Positions 20,750 to 29,110 of a stretch of DNA of 32,204 bases are shown here, piece by piece. The position numbers and the translations under genes are program-made. The notes below the pieces were generated by a model. The model worked only from the letters and a program-made list of their open reading frames with translations. It had not been told where the DNA came from and did no database searches. Position 1 is the first letter of the stretch. Each line of letters opens with the position of its first letter. The DNA is from Limnohabitans sp. Rim8 (GTDB lineage Bacteria; Pseudomonadota; Gammaproteobacteria; Burkholderiales; Burkholderiaceae_C): contig CAMDFK010000030.1 in NCBI GenBank assembly GCA_945897465.1, positions 1-32,204 on the forward strand, read 5' to 3'.

Positions 20750-22153
20750 TCACCTCGAACCTGATGCCAGCTGCATCGCCAACTGGTTGTGCCGCTCGAT
20801 CAACGGCCCCATGTCCAACGTAGTGATCTGCCCTTGGCGGACCACCAAGCGGCCATTCACGATGGTGTAGTCGGCGTTGTCGCTGGCGCACAGCAAGAGC
20901 GCCCCCACCGGGTCGTGCACTGCACCGCCCGCCATGCTCAGCGTGTCGGTGCGGAACATCGCGATGTCGGCGCAAAAACCTTCTTTGATTTGCCCCAGCT
21001 CGTGGGCGCGGCCCAGCACCTCGGCGCCGCCGCGTGTGGCCAAGCGCAGGGCGTCGCGGGGCGTCATCTCGGCGGGGCCGTGGTCGCAACCAAAGGGTTC
21101 CAGGGCTCTGCCCACACGCGCCAGCAGCATGGCCTGACGGGCTTCGTTGAGCAGGTGCGCCGCGTCGTTGCTGGCGCTGCCGTCCACACCCAGGCCAATG
21201 GGCACGCCTGCATCGAGCATTTTGCGCAGCGGCAAGATGCCGCTGGCCAAGCGCATGTTGCTGCACGGGCAGTGGGCAATGCCAGTGCGCGTGCGTGCAA
21301 ACAAATACGTGCCTGCTTCGTCGAGTTTCACGCCGTGGGCGTGCCACACATCGTGGCCCACCCAGCCCAAGTCCTCGGCGTATTGCGCCGGGGTGCAGTT
21401 GAACTTTTCTTTCGTGTAAGCAATGTCGTGGTCGTTTTCGGCCAGGTGGGTGTGCAAGCGCACGCCGTGGGCGCGGGCGAGCTTTGCCGATTCGCGCATC
21501 AGGTCCTGGCTCACGCTGAAGGGCGAGCAGGGGGCCACGGCCACATGCGTCATCGAGCCGAAGCTTGCGTCATGCCAGCGCTCGATCAGGCGCTGGGTTT
21601 CCTTCAAGATGGCCGGTTCTTGCTCGACCACACGGTCGGGTGGCAAACCGCCTTGGCTCTCGCCCACACTCATGCTGCCGCGTGAGGCCGTGAAGCGCAT
21701 GCCGATGGTGTGCGCCGCTTCGATGCTGTCGTCCAGGCGCACGCCATTGGGGTAAATGTAGAGGTGGTCACTGCTGGTGGTGCAGCCGCTCAGCAGCAAT
21801 TCGGCCATGGCCACCCGGCCCGACACCCGCACCATCTCGGGCGTCAGGCCCACCCAGATGGGGTAGAGGCCTTTGAGCCAAGAAAACAGCTCGGCGTTTT
21901 GCACCGACGGAATCGCCCGCGTGAGAGACTGGACCATGTGGTGGTGGGTGTTGATCAGGCCCGGCACCACCACATGGCGGCGGGCGTCGATGACTTCATC
22001 CACTTGTGTGAGCAGTTCGTCGATGTTTTCATTCGCGGGGATGATGCGCTCGATGCGCCCGTCGCGGATCAGGAGCGAGGCGCCATTCAGTTCGGTGTTG
22101 GCATCGTCCATGGTGGCGATGCAGCGGGCGCGGTGGATCAGCAAAGTGGTCAT
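20750..22153 (-). CDS. 8-oxoguanine deaminase (amidohydrolase superfamily)
   Basis: Deaminates 8-oxoguanine to urate and ammonia, recycling an oxidised base into the purine pathway. The 467-residue protein has the zinc HxH of PGLINTHHHMVQSLTRA (H70 and H72). It also has THLAEN, WHAHGVKLDE and the metal-binding aspartate in GLGVDGSASND. The NTHHHMVQSLTRA block and CPCSNMRLASGI match the 8-oxoguanine deaminase group typified by Pseudomonas aeruginosa PA0142 rather than the guanine deaminase at 30693-32027. Related ATZ/TRZ chlorohydrolase-like enzymes are the main alternative. ATG 22153 (MTTLLIHRARC) is 38 nt from the divergent glycerate kinase start. Any longer start would run through that gene. 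Confidence 0.9.
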   Translation of the reverse strand: MTTLLIHRARCIATMDDANTELNGASLLIRDGRIERIIPANENIDELLTQVDEVIDARRHVVVPGLINTHHHMVQSLTRAIPSVQNAELFSWLKGLYPIWVGLTPEMVRVSGRVAMAELLLSGCTTSSDHLYIYPNGVRLDDSIEAAHTIGMRFTASRGSMSVGESQGGLPPDRVVEQEPAILKETQRLIERWHDASFGSMTHVAVAPCSPFSVSQDLMRESAKLARAHGVRLHTHLAENDHDIAYTKEKFNCTPAQYAEDLGWVGHDVWHAHGVKLDEAGTYLFARTRTGIAHCPCSNMRLASGILPLRKMLDAGVPIGLGVDGSASNDAAHLLNEARQAMLLARVGRALEPFGCDHGPAEMTPRDALRLATRGGAEVLGRAHELGQIKEGFCADIAMFRTDTLSMAGGAVHDPVGALLLCASDNADYTIVNGRLVVRQGQITTLDMGPLIERHNQLAMQLASGSR

Positions 22154-22174
22154 GGACTGAACTTTAACTGCCTT

Positions 22175-22191
22175 GGGGCACAATTTGCCCC
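22175..22191. promoter_or_regulatory. Inverted repeat abutting the glycerate kinase start codon
   Basis: GGGGCA (22175-22180) and TGCCCC (22186-22191) are perfect inverted arms around CAATT, and the ATG of the glycerate kinase follows at once at 22192. CACAAT (22179-22184) inside it could be a -10 element that would give a leaderless or near-leaderless message. The divergent 8-oxoguanine deaminase starts 22 nt away, so one bound protein could affect both genes. Confidence 0.4.
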
Positions 22192-23523
22192 ATGCAAAAA
22201 CCCACGCTCCCCGATTTTTCAACCAGTCAAGAACCACTGGCTTTTTTGAAGGCGCTCTACGATGTGGCCGTGCAACGCGCCTTGCCCCTGCACAACACAG
22301 CCGCCCATTTGCCTGCGCCACCCAAAGGGCGCACCCTGGTCCTTGGTGCAGGCAAAGCCGGTGGGGCGATGGCGCAGGCGGTGGAAGCCCTGTGGCCCCA
22401 GGACGCGCCCCTGTCGGGTTTGGTGGTCACGCGTTACGGCCACACGCCGCCGCGACCGGCCGGTTTGCCTTCGCGCATCGAGGTGGTCGAGGCCGCTCAC
22501 CCCGTGCCCGATGCGGCGGGCTTGCAAGCGGCCGAGCGGATTTTGCAATTGACCCAGGGCCTGACGGCCGATGATTTGGTGCTGTGCCTGATCTCGGGCG
22601 GTGGCTCTTCCCTGCTGACCTTGCCCGCCGATGGCATGGACCTGCACGTCAAGCAAGACATCAACCGCCAGCTGCTGGCGAGCGGCGCCAATATTTCTGA
22701 AATGAACTGCCTGCGCAAACACCTCTCGCGCATCAAAGGCGGGCGCTTGGCAGCGGCATGCAGCCCTGCGCGGGTGGTCACACTCACCATCAGCGATGTG
22801 CCGGGGGACGACCCGTCCATCATCGCCAGCGGCCCCACCGTGCCCGATGCCAGCACCTGCGCGGATGCGTTGGCGATTTTGCAGCGCTATGCGATCACGG
22901 TGCCCGATGCGGTCGTGCAGGCCTTGCAGGCCGGGACTTGGGAAACGCCCAAACCTGGCTCGCCCGTGTTTGTGGGGCACAGCGTGCACATGATCGCCAC
23001 GCCCCAGCAATCGCTGGAGGCCGCAGCAGATGCTGCCCGCACGATGGGTCTGAATGCCTACATCCTGAGCGACGAAATCGAAGGTGAATCGCGGGAGGTC
23101 GGCAAGGTGCACGCGGCTCTGGCCCGGGCTGCGGCCAAGGGCTTGGGGCCCTTCATCAAGCCCTGTGTGATTTTGAGTGGTGGCGAGACCACCGTGACGA
23201 TCAAGCCGCAGCCTGCGAGATCTGCCCGAGGACGAGGCGGGCGTGCGGGTGAGTTTTGCATGGGGCTGGCGCAAGCGTTGCAAGGCCAGCCGGGCGTGTG
23301 GGCCTTGGCTGCCGACACCGATGGCATCGACGGCATCGAGGACAACGCAGGTGCCCAGTTGAGTCCCGATACGCTGGCCCGCGCCCTGGCACTGGGCCTC
23401 AAAGTGGACGCGCACCTGCAGCGCAACGATGCGTACGGGTTTTTTGAGCCCTTGGGCGATCTGGTCATCACGGGGCCGACACACACCAATGTGAACGACT
23501 TCAGGGCCATTTTGGTTCGGTGA
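22192..23523 (+). CDS. Glycerate kinase (MOFRL type)
   Basis: Phosphorylates D-glycerate, most likely to 2-phosphoglycerate. The 443-residue protein has LVLGAGKAGGAMAQAVE near 49-65, VVEAAHPVPDAAG, LCLISGGGSSLLTLPADGM in the nucleotide region, NCLRKHLSRIKGGRLA and the MOFRL C-terminal domain ending GPTHTNVNDFRAILV. This is the family known as glycerate kinase/TtuD/GckA. In ureide degradation glyoxylate is turned via tartronate semialdehyde to glycerate, so this gene fits the end of the purine pathway; glyoxylate carboligase and tartronate semialdehyde reductase are not in the window. A conserved palindrome abuts its start, and a Crp/Fnr regulator follows 62 nt downstream. No Shine-Dalgarno sequence is seen. 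Confidence 0.9.
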   Translation: MQKPTLPDFSTSQEPLAFLKALYDVAVQRALPLHNTAAHLPAPPKGRTLVLGAGKAGGAMAQAVEALWPQDAPLSGLVVTRYGHTPPRPAGLPSRIEVVEAAHPVPDAAGLQAAERILQLTQGLTADDLVLCLISGGGSSLLTLPADGMDLHVKQDINRQLLASGANISEMNCLRKHLSRIKGGRLAAACSPARVVTLTISDVPGDDPSIIASGPTVPDASTCADALAILQRYAITVPDAVVQALQAGTWETPKPGSPVFVGHSVHMIATPQQSLEAAADAARTMGLNAYILSDEIEGESREVGKVHAALARAAAKGLGPFIKPCVILSGGETTVTIKPQPARSARGRGGRAGEFCMGLAQALQGQPGVWALAADTDGIDGIEDNAGAQLSPDTLARALALGLKVDAHLQRNDAYGFFEPLGDLVITGPTHTNVNDFRAILVR

Positions 23524-23533
23524 TAAGGCGTTA

Positions 23534-23547
23534 TTGATTTGTGTCAA
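23534..23547. promoter_or_regulatory. FNR/DNR-type binding site upstream of the Crp/Fnr gene
   Basis: TTGAT-TTGT-GTCAA differs from the consensus TTGAT-N4-ATCAA at one position. It lies between the glycerate kinase stop (23523) and the Crp/Fnr start (23586), and the regulator's recognition helix carries the residues that read TTGAT. Autoregulation is the simplest reading. Confidence 0.6.
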
Positions 23548-23585
23548 AGCCCAAGGGTTGAGGCTCTGGCACATTCAGGTCCACC

Positions 23586-24212
23586 ATGTTGGATACTTCT
23601 TTGCCCCCTTTGACCGAACCTGCAGCCTCCGTGGCGGCAGGCACCCTGTTGCTCAACCGAGGCGATGCGGTGGACCGAGTCGTGCACATCCTGCAGGGGC
23701 GTGTGGTGTTGGGGGTGATGGCCGATGGCCAGATGGCCCACTTGCTGGGTGTTGTCGAAGGGCCGTTTTGGCTCGAAGCGGCCTCGGGTTTGCTCGGCTT
23801 GCCGCATGTGGTGGATGCCGTGGCTGAGACCGATGTGGATTTGCAGTTTGTGAGCGTGTCTGATTTTGTGGCCGAGGTGAAGCGTCTGCCCCAAGCCTCG
23901 AAAAACCTGCTCTTGGACATGGCCCGCTCACAACGCCAACAAACCGAAATGGCCGTTAGCCGTTTGGCCAAAGACGCCGATGCGCGTTGCGCCGAATGGC
24001 TGTTGCGACACGCGCAACCCGACGAAGTGGTGGGTGGTTTGGCGGTCAAATTGACCGAGCGAAAACGCAATATTGCCGCCCAGTTGGGCATTGCCCCCGA
24101 AACTTTTTCTCGCGTGCTGCGCCACCTGCGCGAGCGCCAACTCATCAGTGGCGGCGGCCGCGTTTTGGGCCTGCCCAACCCGCAGGCCCTGCGCGAGTTG
24201 GCTGGGGTGTGA
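23586..24212 (+). CDS. Crp/Fnr-family transcription regulator
   Basis: A 208-residue regulator with an N-terminal cyclic-nucleotide-binding-like beta-roll (AGTLLLNRGDAVDRVVHILQGRV, residues 18-40), a long dimer helix (LLLDMARSQRQQTEMAVSRLAK) and a C-terminal winged helix. The recognition helix reads PETFSRVLRHLRE with E172, S175 and R176, matching the E-x2-S-R of FNR that contacts TTGAT. It lacks the N-terminal cysteine cluster of FNR, so it is not an O2-sensing FeS protein of that kind. A haem/NO-sensing DNR-like or redox-independent role is possible. ATG 23586 begins MLDTSLPPL. It converges with the Bug-receptor gene, stops 6 nt apart. Confidence 0.88.
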   Translation: MLDTSLPPLTEPAASVAAGTLLLNRGDAVDRVVHILQGRVVLGVMADGQMAHLLGVVEGPFWLEAASGLLGLPHVVDAVAETDVDLQFVSVSDFVAEVKRLPQASKNLLLDMARSQRQQTEMAVSRLAKDADARCAEWLLRHAQPDEVVGGLAVKLTERKRNIAAQLGIAPETFSRVLRHLRERQLISGGGRVLGLPNPQALRELAGV

Positions 24213-24218
24213 CGCGTT

Positions 24219-25211
24219 TCAATCCCCGCTGATCTTGCGCTCGCGGATGATGGCGCCAAAGCGTTTGGAGTCGTCCGTAGCGCGTGCGCCAAACTCGGCG
24301 GGTGTCAAAGGCAGGGCTTCACCGCCCAGGTTCTGGATGCGGTCTTTTAACGCGTGGGTGCCCAGGATGCGGTTGATTTCACGGTTCAAGCGGTTCACCA
24401 CTTCGGCGGGTGTGCCTGCAGGCGCGTAAAAGCCGAACACCGAATCGGCATCAAAGCCTTTCAGGCCCGCTTCGTCGAGTGTGGGGACATTGGGGAACAG
24501 GGGCGAGCGCTTCATGCTGCCCACGGCCAGTAGCTTGAGCTTGCCCGCACGCACTTGGCCCAGGCCAATGCCCGGGTCAAAGTAATAGTCCAGCTGGCCC
24601 GCTAACACGTCTTGCAGCGCAGGCGCTGCACCGCGGTAGGGCACATGCACCGCAAACAAACCGGCTTGGCTTTTCATCATTTCACCGGCCAGGTGGGGCG
24701 AGCTGCCGTTGCCTGCAGACCCATAAGAAAAGCGCCCGGGGTTGGCTTTGACATGCGCCAGGAATTCCTGGATGTTGTTGGCCGGAAAGTTAGGCTTGGC
24801 CACCAAAAACACCAACACGCGTGCAGCCGAGGCCACAGGCACCAGGTCTTTGGCCGGGTCAAAGGGCATGCGGGCATAAATGTGCGGGTTGACCGAGACC
24901 ATGCCGCCTGAGCTCATGAGCAGGGTGTAGCCGTCGGCGGGTGATTTGGCGACCATGTCGCCGCCGAGGTTGCCGTTGGCACCGCCCCGGTTCTCCACCA
25001 CCACAGGCTGGCCCAGTGCCTCGCCCAGCGGCACGCCAATGGCGCGGGCAATCTGGTCGGCTGCGCCGCCCGGTGGAAAGTTGACCACGATCTTGACGGG
25101 CTTGGTGGGCCAGCTTTGCGCGGCGGCGCTCAGGCACAGGGCAGGGCCTGCCGCGATGGCGAGCAGGGCTGTGCTGATGGCGCGGCGTGAGAAGAGTTTT
25201 GTTTTTGGCAT
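24219..25211 (-). CDS. Orphan Bug-family (TctC-like) periplasmic receptor
   Basis: A 330-residue tripartite-tricarboxylate-type solute receptor. The signal peptide spans about residues 1-31, ending LCLSAAAQ. Mature Bug motifs are VKIVVNFPPGGAADQIARAI, VVVENRGGANGNLGGDMVAKSPADGY, FAVHVPYRGAAPALQDVLAG and PLFPNVPTLDEAG. AAGGAGA lies just upstream of ATG 25211. It follows iorB by 49 nt on the same strand, with no tctA or tctB beside it, as for most of the many Bug proteins of Burkholderiales. Its ligand is unknown; being in the iorAB operon, an aromatic or arylpyruvate-type acid is a context-based guess. It may work with the tctAB at 16695-18715 or with a distant pair. Confidence 0.92.
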   Translation of the reverse strand: MPKTKLFSRRAISTALLAIAAGPALCLSAAAQSWPTKPVKIVVNFPPGGAADQIARAIGVPLGEALGQPVVVENRGGANGNLGGDMVAKSPADGYTLLMSSGGMVSVNPHIYARMPFDPAKDLVPVASAARVLVFLVAKPNFPANNIQEFLAHVKANPGRFSYGSAGNGSSPHLAGEMMKSQAGLFAVHVPYRGAAPALQDVLAGQLDYYFDPGIGLGQVRAGKLKLLAVGSMKRSPLFPNVPTLDEAGLKGFDADSVFGFYAPAGTPAEVVNRLNREINRILGTHALKDRIQNLGGEALPLTPAEFGARATDDSKRFGAIIRERKISGD

Positions 25212-25260
25212 GCTTGTCTCCTTGGGTTTTGAGGGGGCCGGTATCGATGATGAAACCAGA

Positions 25261-26832
25261 TCAGGATTTTTGCAGTCGCGGATTTTTCATCCACAGCACA
25301 GGTTGTTCCTTGACTGGGCGGACGGGCGCACCGTGCTGCAGCAAGGCCTGGTCGAGCGCTTGACCGGCTTCGTCTTGCAAAGCTGCGTTGCGGATGCGGG
25401 ACACGGCCTCAGCCTGCTCGGCCACAGGCACTTGGGAGGCTGGGCCACACACATGGCGCAGGATGTGCAGCAGGTTGTCCTTGCCGCGCTCGTTGGTGCT
25501 GCCGTAGCCTTTGATGAGTTGCCCGCAACGCGCCAGCTCCAAACCCAGTGCGGGCGACTGGCGTGTGGCCGCTTCGATGCCGTCCAGCCACTCTTCGATC
25601 AGGGCTTGTTCGGCCTGATAGCGGCTGCCCAGGGGGCGCAGCACACGCAGGCTTGCTAGAAGGCGCAAGCTGGCCATGCCCCACAGCGCATGGCGCGCGA
25701 CCTTGAGCGGCATGGACCAAGGCGCTTTGCCATTGGCTACGCGGGCCCGGTCCCAGCGAAGAAGCCGGTTGGCCAGGCCTTGTGGCAACAAGGCGGCCAG
25801 CTCGGGCACGCCGGGTTTGAAGTGGTCGTACACCTTGAGAACATCACCGTCTTTGGCCTTGACTTCTTGCGTCACGCGGTCCCAGCGGCTGGCTCGGCTT
25901 TTCAGGTCGGCCACGCGGATGATGTCGTCAAACGCCATCCACAGGGCCAGCCAGCGCGTGGCTTCGGCCGTGACTGGGTGGGTGGTGTCGGCTGACGCTG
26001 ATTCAGCATCCAGCAAGCGTTCTAGCCGCTGCACATACAAAAGGGCATAAGCGGGGCCTTGGTACTCCACCAAGCGCTGGTGCGCCAAGCCCATGAGCGG
26101 GTGCAGTGCAGCTGGAAACTTGGCGGCCACATCGGCAGGCAGGGCAGCAGAGGGTACAGCCACGGCAGGCTTCATCACATGCTCAACATACTGCGCCTGT
26201 TCGCGCTGGCGCGTGACCAGGTCAAAAGCCAATGCAAAGCCGCGCAGGCTGGCCTTGGCCGAGTTGCTGGGGCCTTTCAGCACGGCTTCGTAATGCGACC
26301 GCGTAAACGGCAGCAAGCCACTGCCCGCAATGGCCCCCAGCATGACGGCGCTGACCATGGTGCCGCTTTGCTGGCACAGGCGGGCCATGTCCATCACATG
26401 GTGGCGCAGGCTGTGCGCAGCCACCACGTCGAGCAGCGGGCCTTCGGGGCGACGGCCATCGCCCATAGTCATCTTCTCGGCGGTGGTCAGCGCCCGAGAT
26501 GAGGCGCTGATGACCAGCGTTCGGTCGGCTGAAGCCAGGCCGTTGCCGATCTGACGGGCGGTTTCCAGCAACTCGGACGACACCAGCGCGTCGAGGCGGC
26601 CCGGCAGCGGGTTCAGGCCCAGCACGGGCAAGCGGCCTTGCAGTTGGCTGTGGGGCAGGGGATAAATTTCCAGGTAATAGGTGGTCGCGCCAGTGCGCTG
26701 CGCCACGCCGGGAATGGAGGTGGCTTGCGCCGGGTGGCCTGCGTGGCGGGCCACGTCGACCAGCCAGTCGGCCAACACGCCGCCACCTTCGCCACCCAGG
26801 GCGCACAGCAAGATGGAAATCGGTTGGGTCAT
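25261..26832 (-). CDS. iorB: Indolepyruvate ferredoxin oxidoreductase, beta subunit with C-terminal DUF6537-type domain
   Basis: The gamma-type domain of a 2-oxoacid:ferredoxin oxidoreductase occupies roughly residues 1-200: ILLCALGGEGGGVLADWLV at the start, SIPGVAQRTGATTYYLEI and ALVSSELLETARQIGNG. A long helical C-terminal region of about 320 residues follows, the extension often seen in the aerobic betaproteobacterial forms. At 523 residues it is far longer than the roughly 200-residue archaeal IorB. With IorA it would decarboxylate arylpyruvates such as indolepyruvate to arylacetyl-CoA and reduce ferredoxin. ATG 26832 is 24 nt downstream of the iorA stop, so they are co-transcribed. A longer in-frame start would overlap iorA deeply. 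Confidence 0.86.
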   Translation of the reverse strand: MTQPISILLCALGGEGGGVLADWLVDVARHAGHPAQATSIPGVAQRTGATTYYLEIYPLPHSQLQGRLPVLGLNPLPGRLDALVSSELLETARQIGNGLASADRTLVISASSRALTTAEKMTMGDGRRPEGPLLDVVAAHSLRHHVMDMARLCQQSGTMVSAVMLGAIAGSGLLPFTRSHYEAVLKGPSNSAKASLRGFALAFDLVTRQREQAQYVEHVMKPAVAVPSAALPADVAAKFPAALHPLMGLAHQRLVEYQGPAYALLYVQRLERLLDAESASADTTHPVTAEATRWLALWMAFDDIIRVADLKSRASRWDRVTQEVKAKDGDVLKVYDHFKPGVPELAALLPQGLANRLLRWDRARVANGKAPWSMPLKVARHALWGMASLRLLASLRVLRPLGSRYQAEQALIEEWLDGIEAATRQSPALGLELARCGQLIKGYGSTNERGKDNLLHILRHVCGPASQVPVAEQAEAVSRIRNAALQDEAGQALDQALLQHGAPVRPVKEQPVLWMKNPRLQKS

Positions 26833-26855
26833 GGTGTGTCTCTGATTGGGGCGTT

Positions 26856-29012
26856 TCAAGCCGGTTGCAACCAACGTGTGGCCAGGCCTTGCCAGCGGGC
26901 CCACAGGCGTTCGTGCCACTTGGGGTTTTGCACCACTTCGGCGCGGTAAAACGATGGGCACAGCGTGGCCGCGTGCGCGTTTTCGCCGCACAGGCCGCAG
27001 CCCACACAGCCGTCGATCACGGTGGCCACTGGGTCGACTTTGAGCGGGTCGGGGTTGTCTTTGAGTGTCAAGGTGGGGCAGCCCGACAGGCGGATGCAGG
27101 CGTGGTCGCCGTTGCACACGTCTTCGTCCACGCCGTACTTCACGCGTTCCACCCGCTTGCCTTTGGACAGCAGCGAGGCCAGCCAGGGCCTGATGCGGCG
27201 CTGGCGCTCCAGCTGGCATTCGCCTTCGGCCACGATGACTTTCAGGCCTTGAAACTCGGTGGTGAAGGCCTCGGTCAGGGTGGCCTGCATGTGGCTCACT
27301 TCATAAGTGTGAACCGTTCGCAGCCACTGCACGCCCAGGCCTTTGAGTGTGGACTCGATGGTTTGGTTGGTGTGCACCATGCTTTGGCGTTTGTCGCCCG
27401 CCAGTTCTTTGGCGATGTCGGTGGGCGTGTTGATGATGTCTTGTGTGCCGGTGGCCGAGGTGTAGCCGTTCTTGAAGATCAGCAGCACCGCGTCGTCGCC
27501 GTTGAACAGTGCGCTTTGCACACCCGTGAGCAAACCGTTATGCCAAAAGCCGCCGTCGCCCATGACCGACAACACACGCCGCTTCATGAGAGGCGACACG
27601 CCTGCTCGGCTGGCCAAGCTCATGCCATAGCCCAAGATGGAGTGACCCACCGAAAACGGCTCGAAAGTGGCCAGCGCATGGCAGCCGATGTCGCCCGAGA
27701 TGTGCACCGGACCGACATCTTGTTGGGCCAGCTTCAGGGCCGAGAAAACGGGCCGCTCGGGGCAGCCAATGCACATGCTCGGTGGCCGCGCAGGCAGTGG
27801 GCTGCCCAAAAGGGCTTGCACTTGCTGGCGGCGCTCGCTGTTGGTGCCCAGCCAATGGCGTGTGGCCTCGGGCACGGCGTCGGCTTGGTGCCGGTCCATG
27901 AATTTCAGCAGACCTTGGGCCATGACCTCGGCGGTGTACTCGCCACCTGATGGCAACATGTCTTTGCCATGCAGCGGGGTTTGCAAATCGAGGCGGCGCA
28001 ACATCAGCGCCAGTTCTTGTTCGATGTATTCCGGCTGGCCTTCTTCGAGCAACAGCACGGCCGATTTGTCTTTGCAGAAATCCACCAGTTCACCGGGCAC
28101 CAGCGGGTAGGTCACGTTGAGCACCAGCACCGACAGGCTGGTCACACCAAAGGCATCGGCCAGGTCGAACTGCTGCAGGGCGCGGATCAGCGTGTTGTAC
28201 AGACCGCCTTGCACGATCAGGCCGAGGTGGCGGTGGGTCGTGCCTTCAAAGTGCTCGTTCAAGCCTTGTTCGGCAATGTACTGGCGTGCGGCGGGCAAGC
28301 GGTGCTCGACTTTGCGTTTTTCTTGCGCAAAGGTCACGGGCGGGTGCGCCAGCTTCATGTAGTTGAAGCCTGCGGGTTCGTTGATCAGGTGTTTTTTAGA
28401 GAGTTTGGGGGCTTGGTTGTCCTTGGCCACAAACTGACCGCGCACATGGCAGGCACGTATGCGCAGCTCCATCATCACCGGCATGTTGGACGCTTCGGAC
28501 AACCGGAAGCCGTGTTCCACCATGTTCACCATCTGGCCCAGCTCGGGGCGCGGGTCGAGCAGGCACATGCCCGACTTGAGGGCATAGGCATGTGTTCGCT
28601 CTTGGATGACGCTGGCGCCTTCGCCGTAGTCTTCACCCACCACGATCAGCACACCGCCCGTCACACCGGGCGAGGACAAATTGGACAGCGCATCGGCCGC
28701 CACATTGGTGCCCACAATCGATTTCCAGGTGACTGCGCCGCGAATCGGGTAGTGGATAGACGCGCCCAGCATGGCCGCGGCCGAGGCTTCATTCGAGCAG
28801 GCCTCGACGTGTACGCCCAGCTCGTCCATATAGGGCTTGGCCTGCACCATCACATCGAGCAAGTGCGAGACGGGGGCACCTTGGTAGCCGCCGACATAGC
28901 TCACACCCGACTGCAAGAGGCCCTTGGTGATTGCCAGGATGCCCTCGCCGTGAAACACCTCGCCATCGCCCATGCGCAGGGCCTTGATCTCTTCGTGAAA
29001 TGAAACTTCCAA
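26856..29012 (-). CDS. iorA: Indolepyruvate ferredoxin oxidoreductase, alpha subunit
   Basis: The catalytic thiamine-pyrophosphate subunit, 718 residues. The N-terminal pyrimidine-binding domain has GVSYVGGYQGAPVSHLLDV, AVTWKSIVGTNVAADAL and GEDYGEGASVIQERTHA. The diphosphate-binding domain has CIGCPERPVFSAL, GDIGCHALATFEPF and GDGGFWHNGLLTG with KNGYTSATGTQD. The C-terminus holds a ferredoxin-like segment with cysteines in VCNGDHACIRLSGCP and CVGCGLCG-x11-CP, for 4Fe-4S clusters. I chose TTG 29012 as start: AAGGAG lies exactly 6 nt before it and the protein then begins MEVSFHEEIKAL as relatives do. An ATG at 29042 has no such site. It is divergent from the LysR gene, which may control it. 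Confidence 0.88.
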   Translation of the reverse strand: MEVSFHEEIKALRMGDGEVFHGEGILAITKGLLQSGVSYVGGYQGAPVSHLLDVMVQAKPYMDELGVHVEACSNEASAAAMLGASIHYPIRGAVTWKSIVGTNVAADALSNLSSPGVTGGVLIVVGEDYGEGASVIQERTHAYALKSGMCLLDPRPELGQMVNMVEHGFRLSEASNMPVMMELRIRACHVRGQFVAKDNQAPKLSKKHLINEPAGFNYMKLAHPPVTFAQEKRKVEHRLPAARQYIAEQGLNEHFEGTTHRHLGLIVQGGLYNTLIRALQQFDLADAFGVTSLSVLVLNVTYPLVPGELVDFCKDKSAVLLLEEGQPEYIEQELALMLRRLDLQTPLHGKDMLPSGGEYTAEVMAQGLLKFMDRHQADAVPEATRHWLGTNSERRQQVQALLGSPLPARPPSMCIGCPERPVFSALKLAQQDVGPVHISGDIGCHALATFEPFSVGHSILGYGMSLASRAGVSPLMKRRVLSVMGDGGFWHNGLLTGVQSALFNGDDAVLLIFKNGYTSATGTQDIINTPTDIAKELAGDKRQSMVHTNQTIESTLKGLGVQWLRTVHTYEVSHMQATLTEAFTTEFQGLKVIVAEGECQLERQRRIRPWLASLLSKGKRVERVKYGVDEDVCNGDHACIRLSGCPTLTLKDNPDPLKVDPVATVIDGCVGCGLCGENAHAATLCPSFYRAEVVQNPKWHERLWARWQGLATRWLQPA

Positions 29013-29018
29013 AGCACG

Positions 29019-29024
29019 CTCCTT
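29019..29024 (-). promoter_or_regulatory. Ribosome-binding site deciding the TTG start of iorA
   Basis: AAGGAG on the minus strand, 6 nt before the in-frame TTG at 29012. The nearest in-frame ATG (29042) lies upstream of this site and lacks one of its own. Confidence 0.6.
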
Positions 29025-29071
29025 GCGTTGTTGCGCCCGCATGGGGCAGGCCAAAGAACATCTTACGTATA

Positions 29072-29110
29072 AGTGCTTAAAATATTCAGAATAAATGGTA
29101 TGCACTGAAT
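29072..29110. promoter_or_regulatory. Overlapping inverted repeats in the iorA/LysR divergent region
   Basis: The AT-rich 96-bp gap between the divergent starts holds ATTCAG (29084-29089) with CTGAAT (29105-29110), and AGTGC (29072-29076) with GCACT (29102-29106). Inverted arms in such a gap are typical places for a LysR-type regulator. The second arm runs into the LysR start codon, which would fit autorepression. Confidence 0.4.

Noticed and set aside
24050-24070. GGTCAAATTGACC palindrome as an FNR site
   Set aside because: The half-sites are in the wrong orientation for FNR (GTCAA before TTGAC) and it lies inside the coding sequence.
26865-29003. Several plus-strand frames of 340-360 codons antisense to iorA
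   Set aside because: Composition-driven shadows; the minus-strand product has full thiamine and Fe-S motifs.
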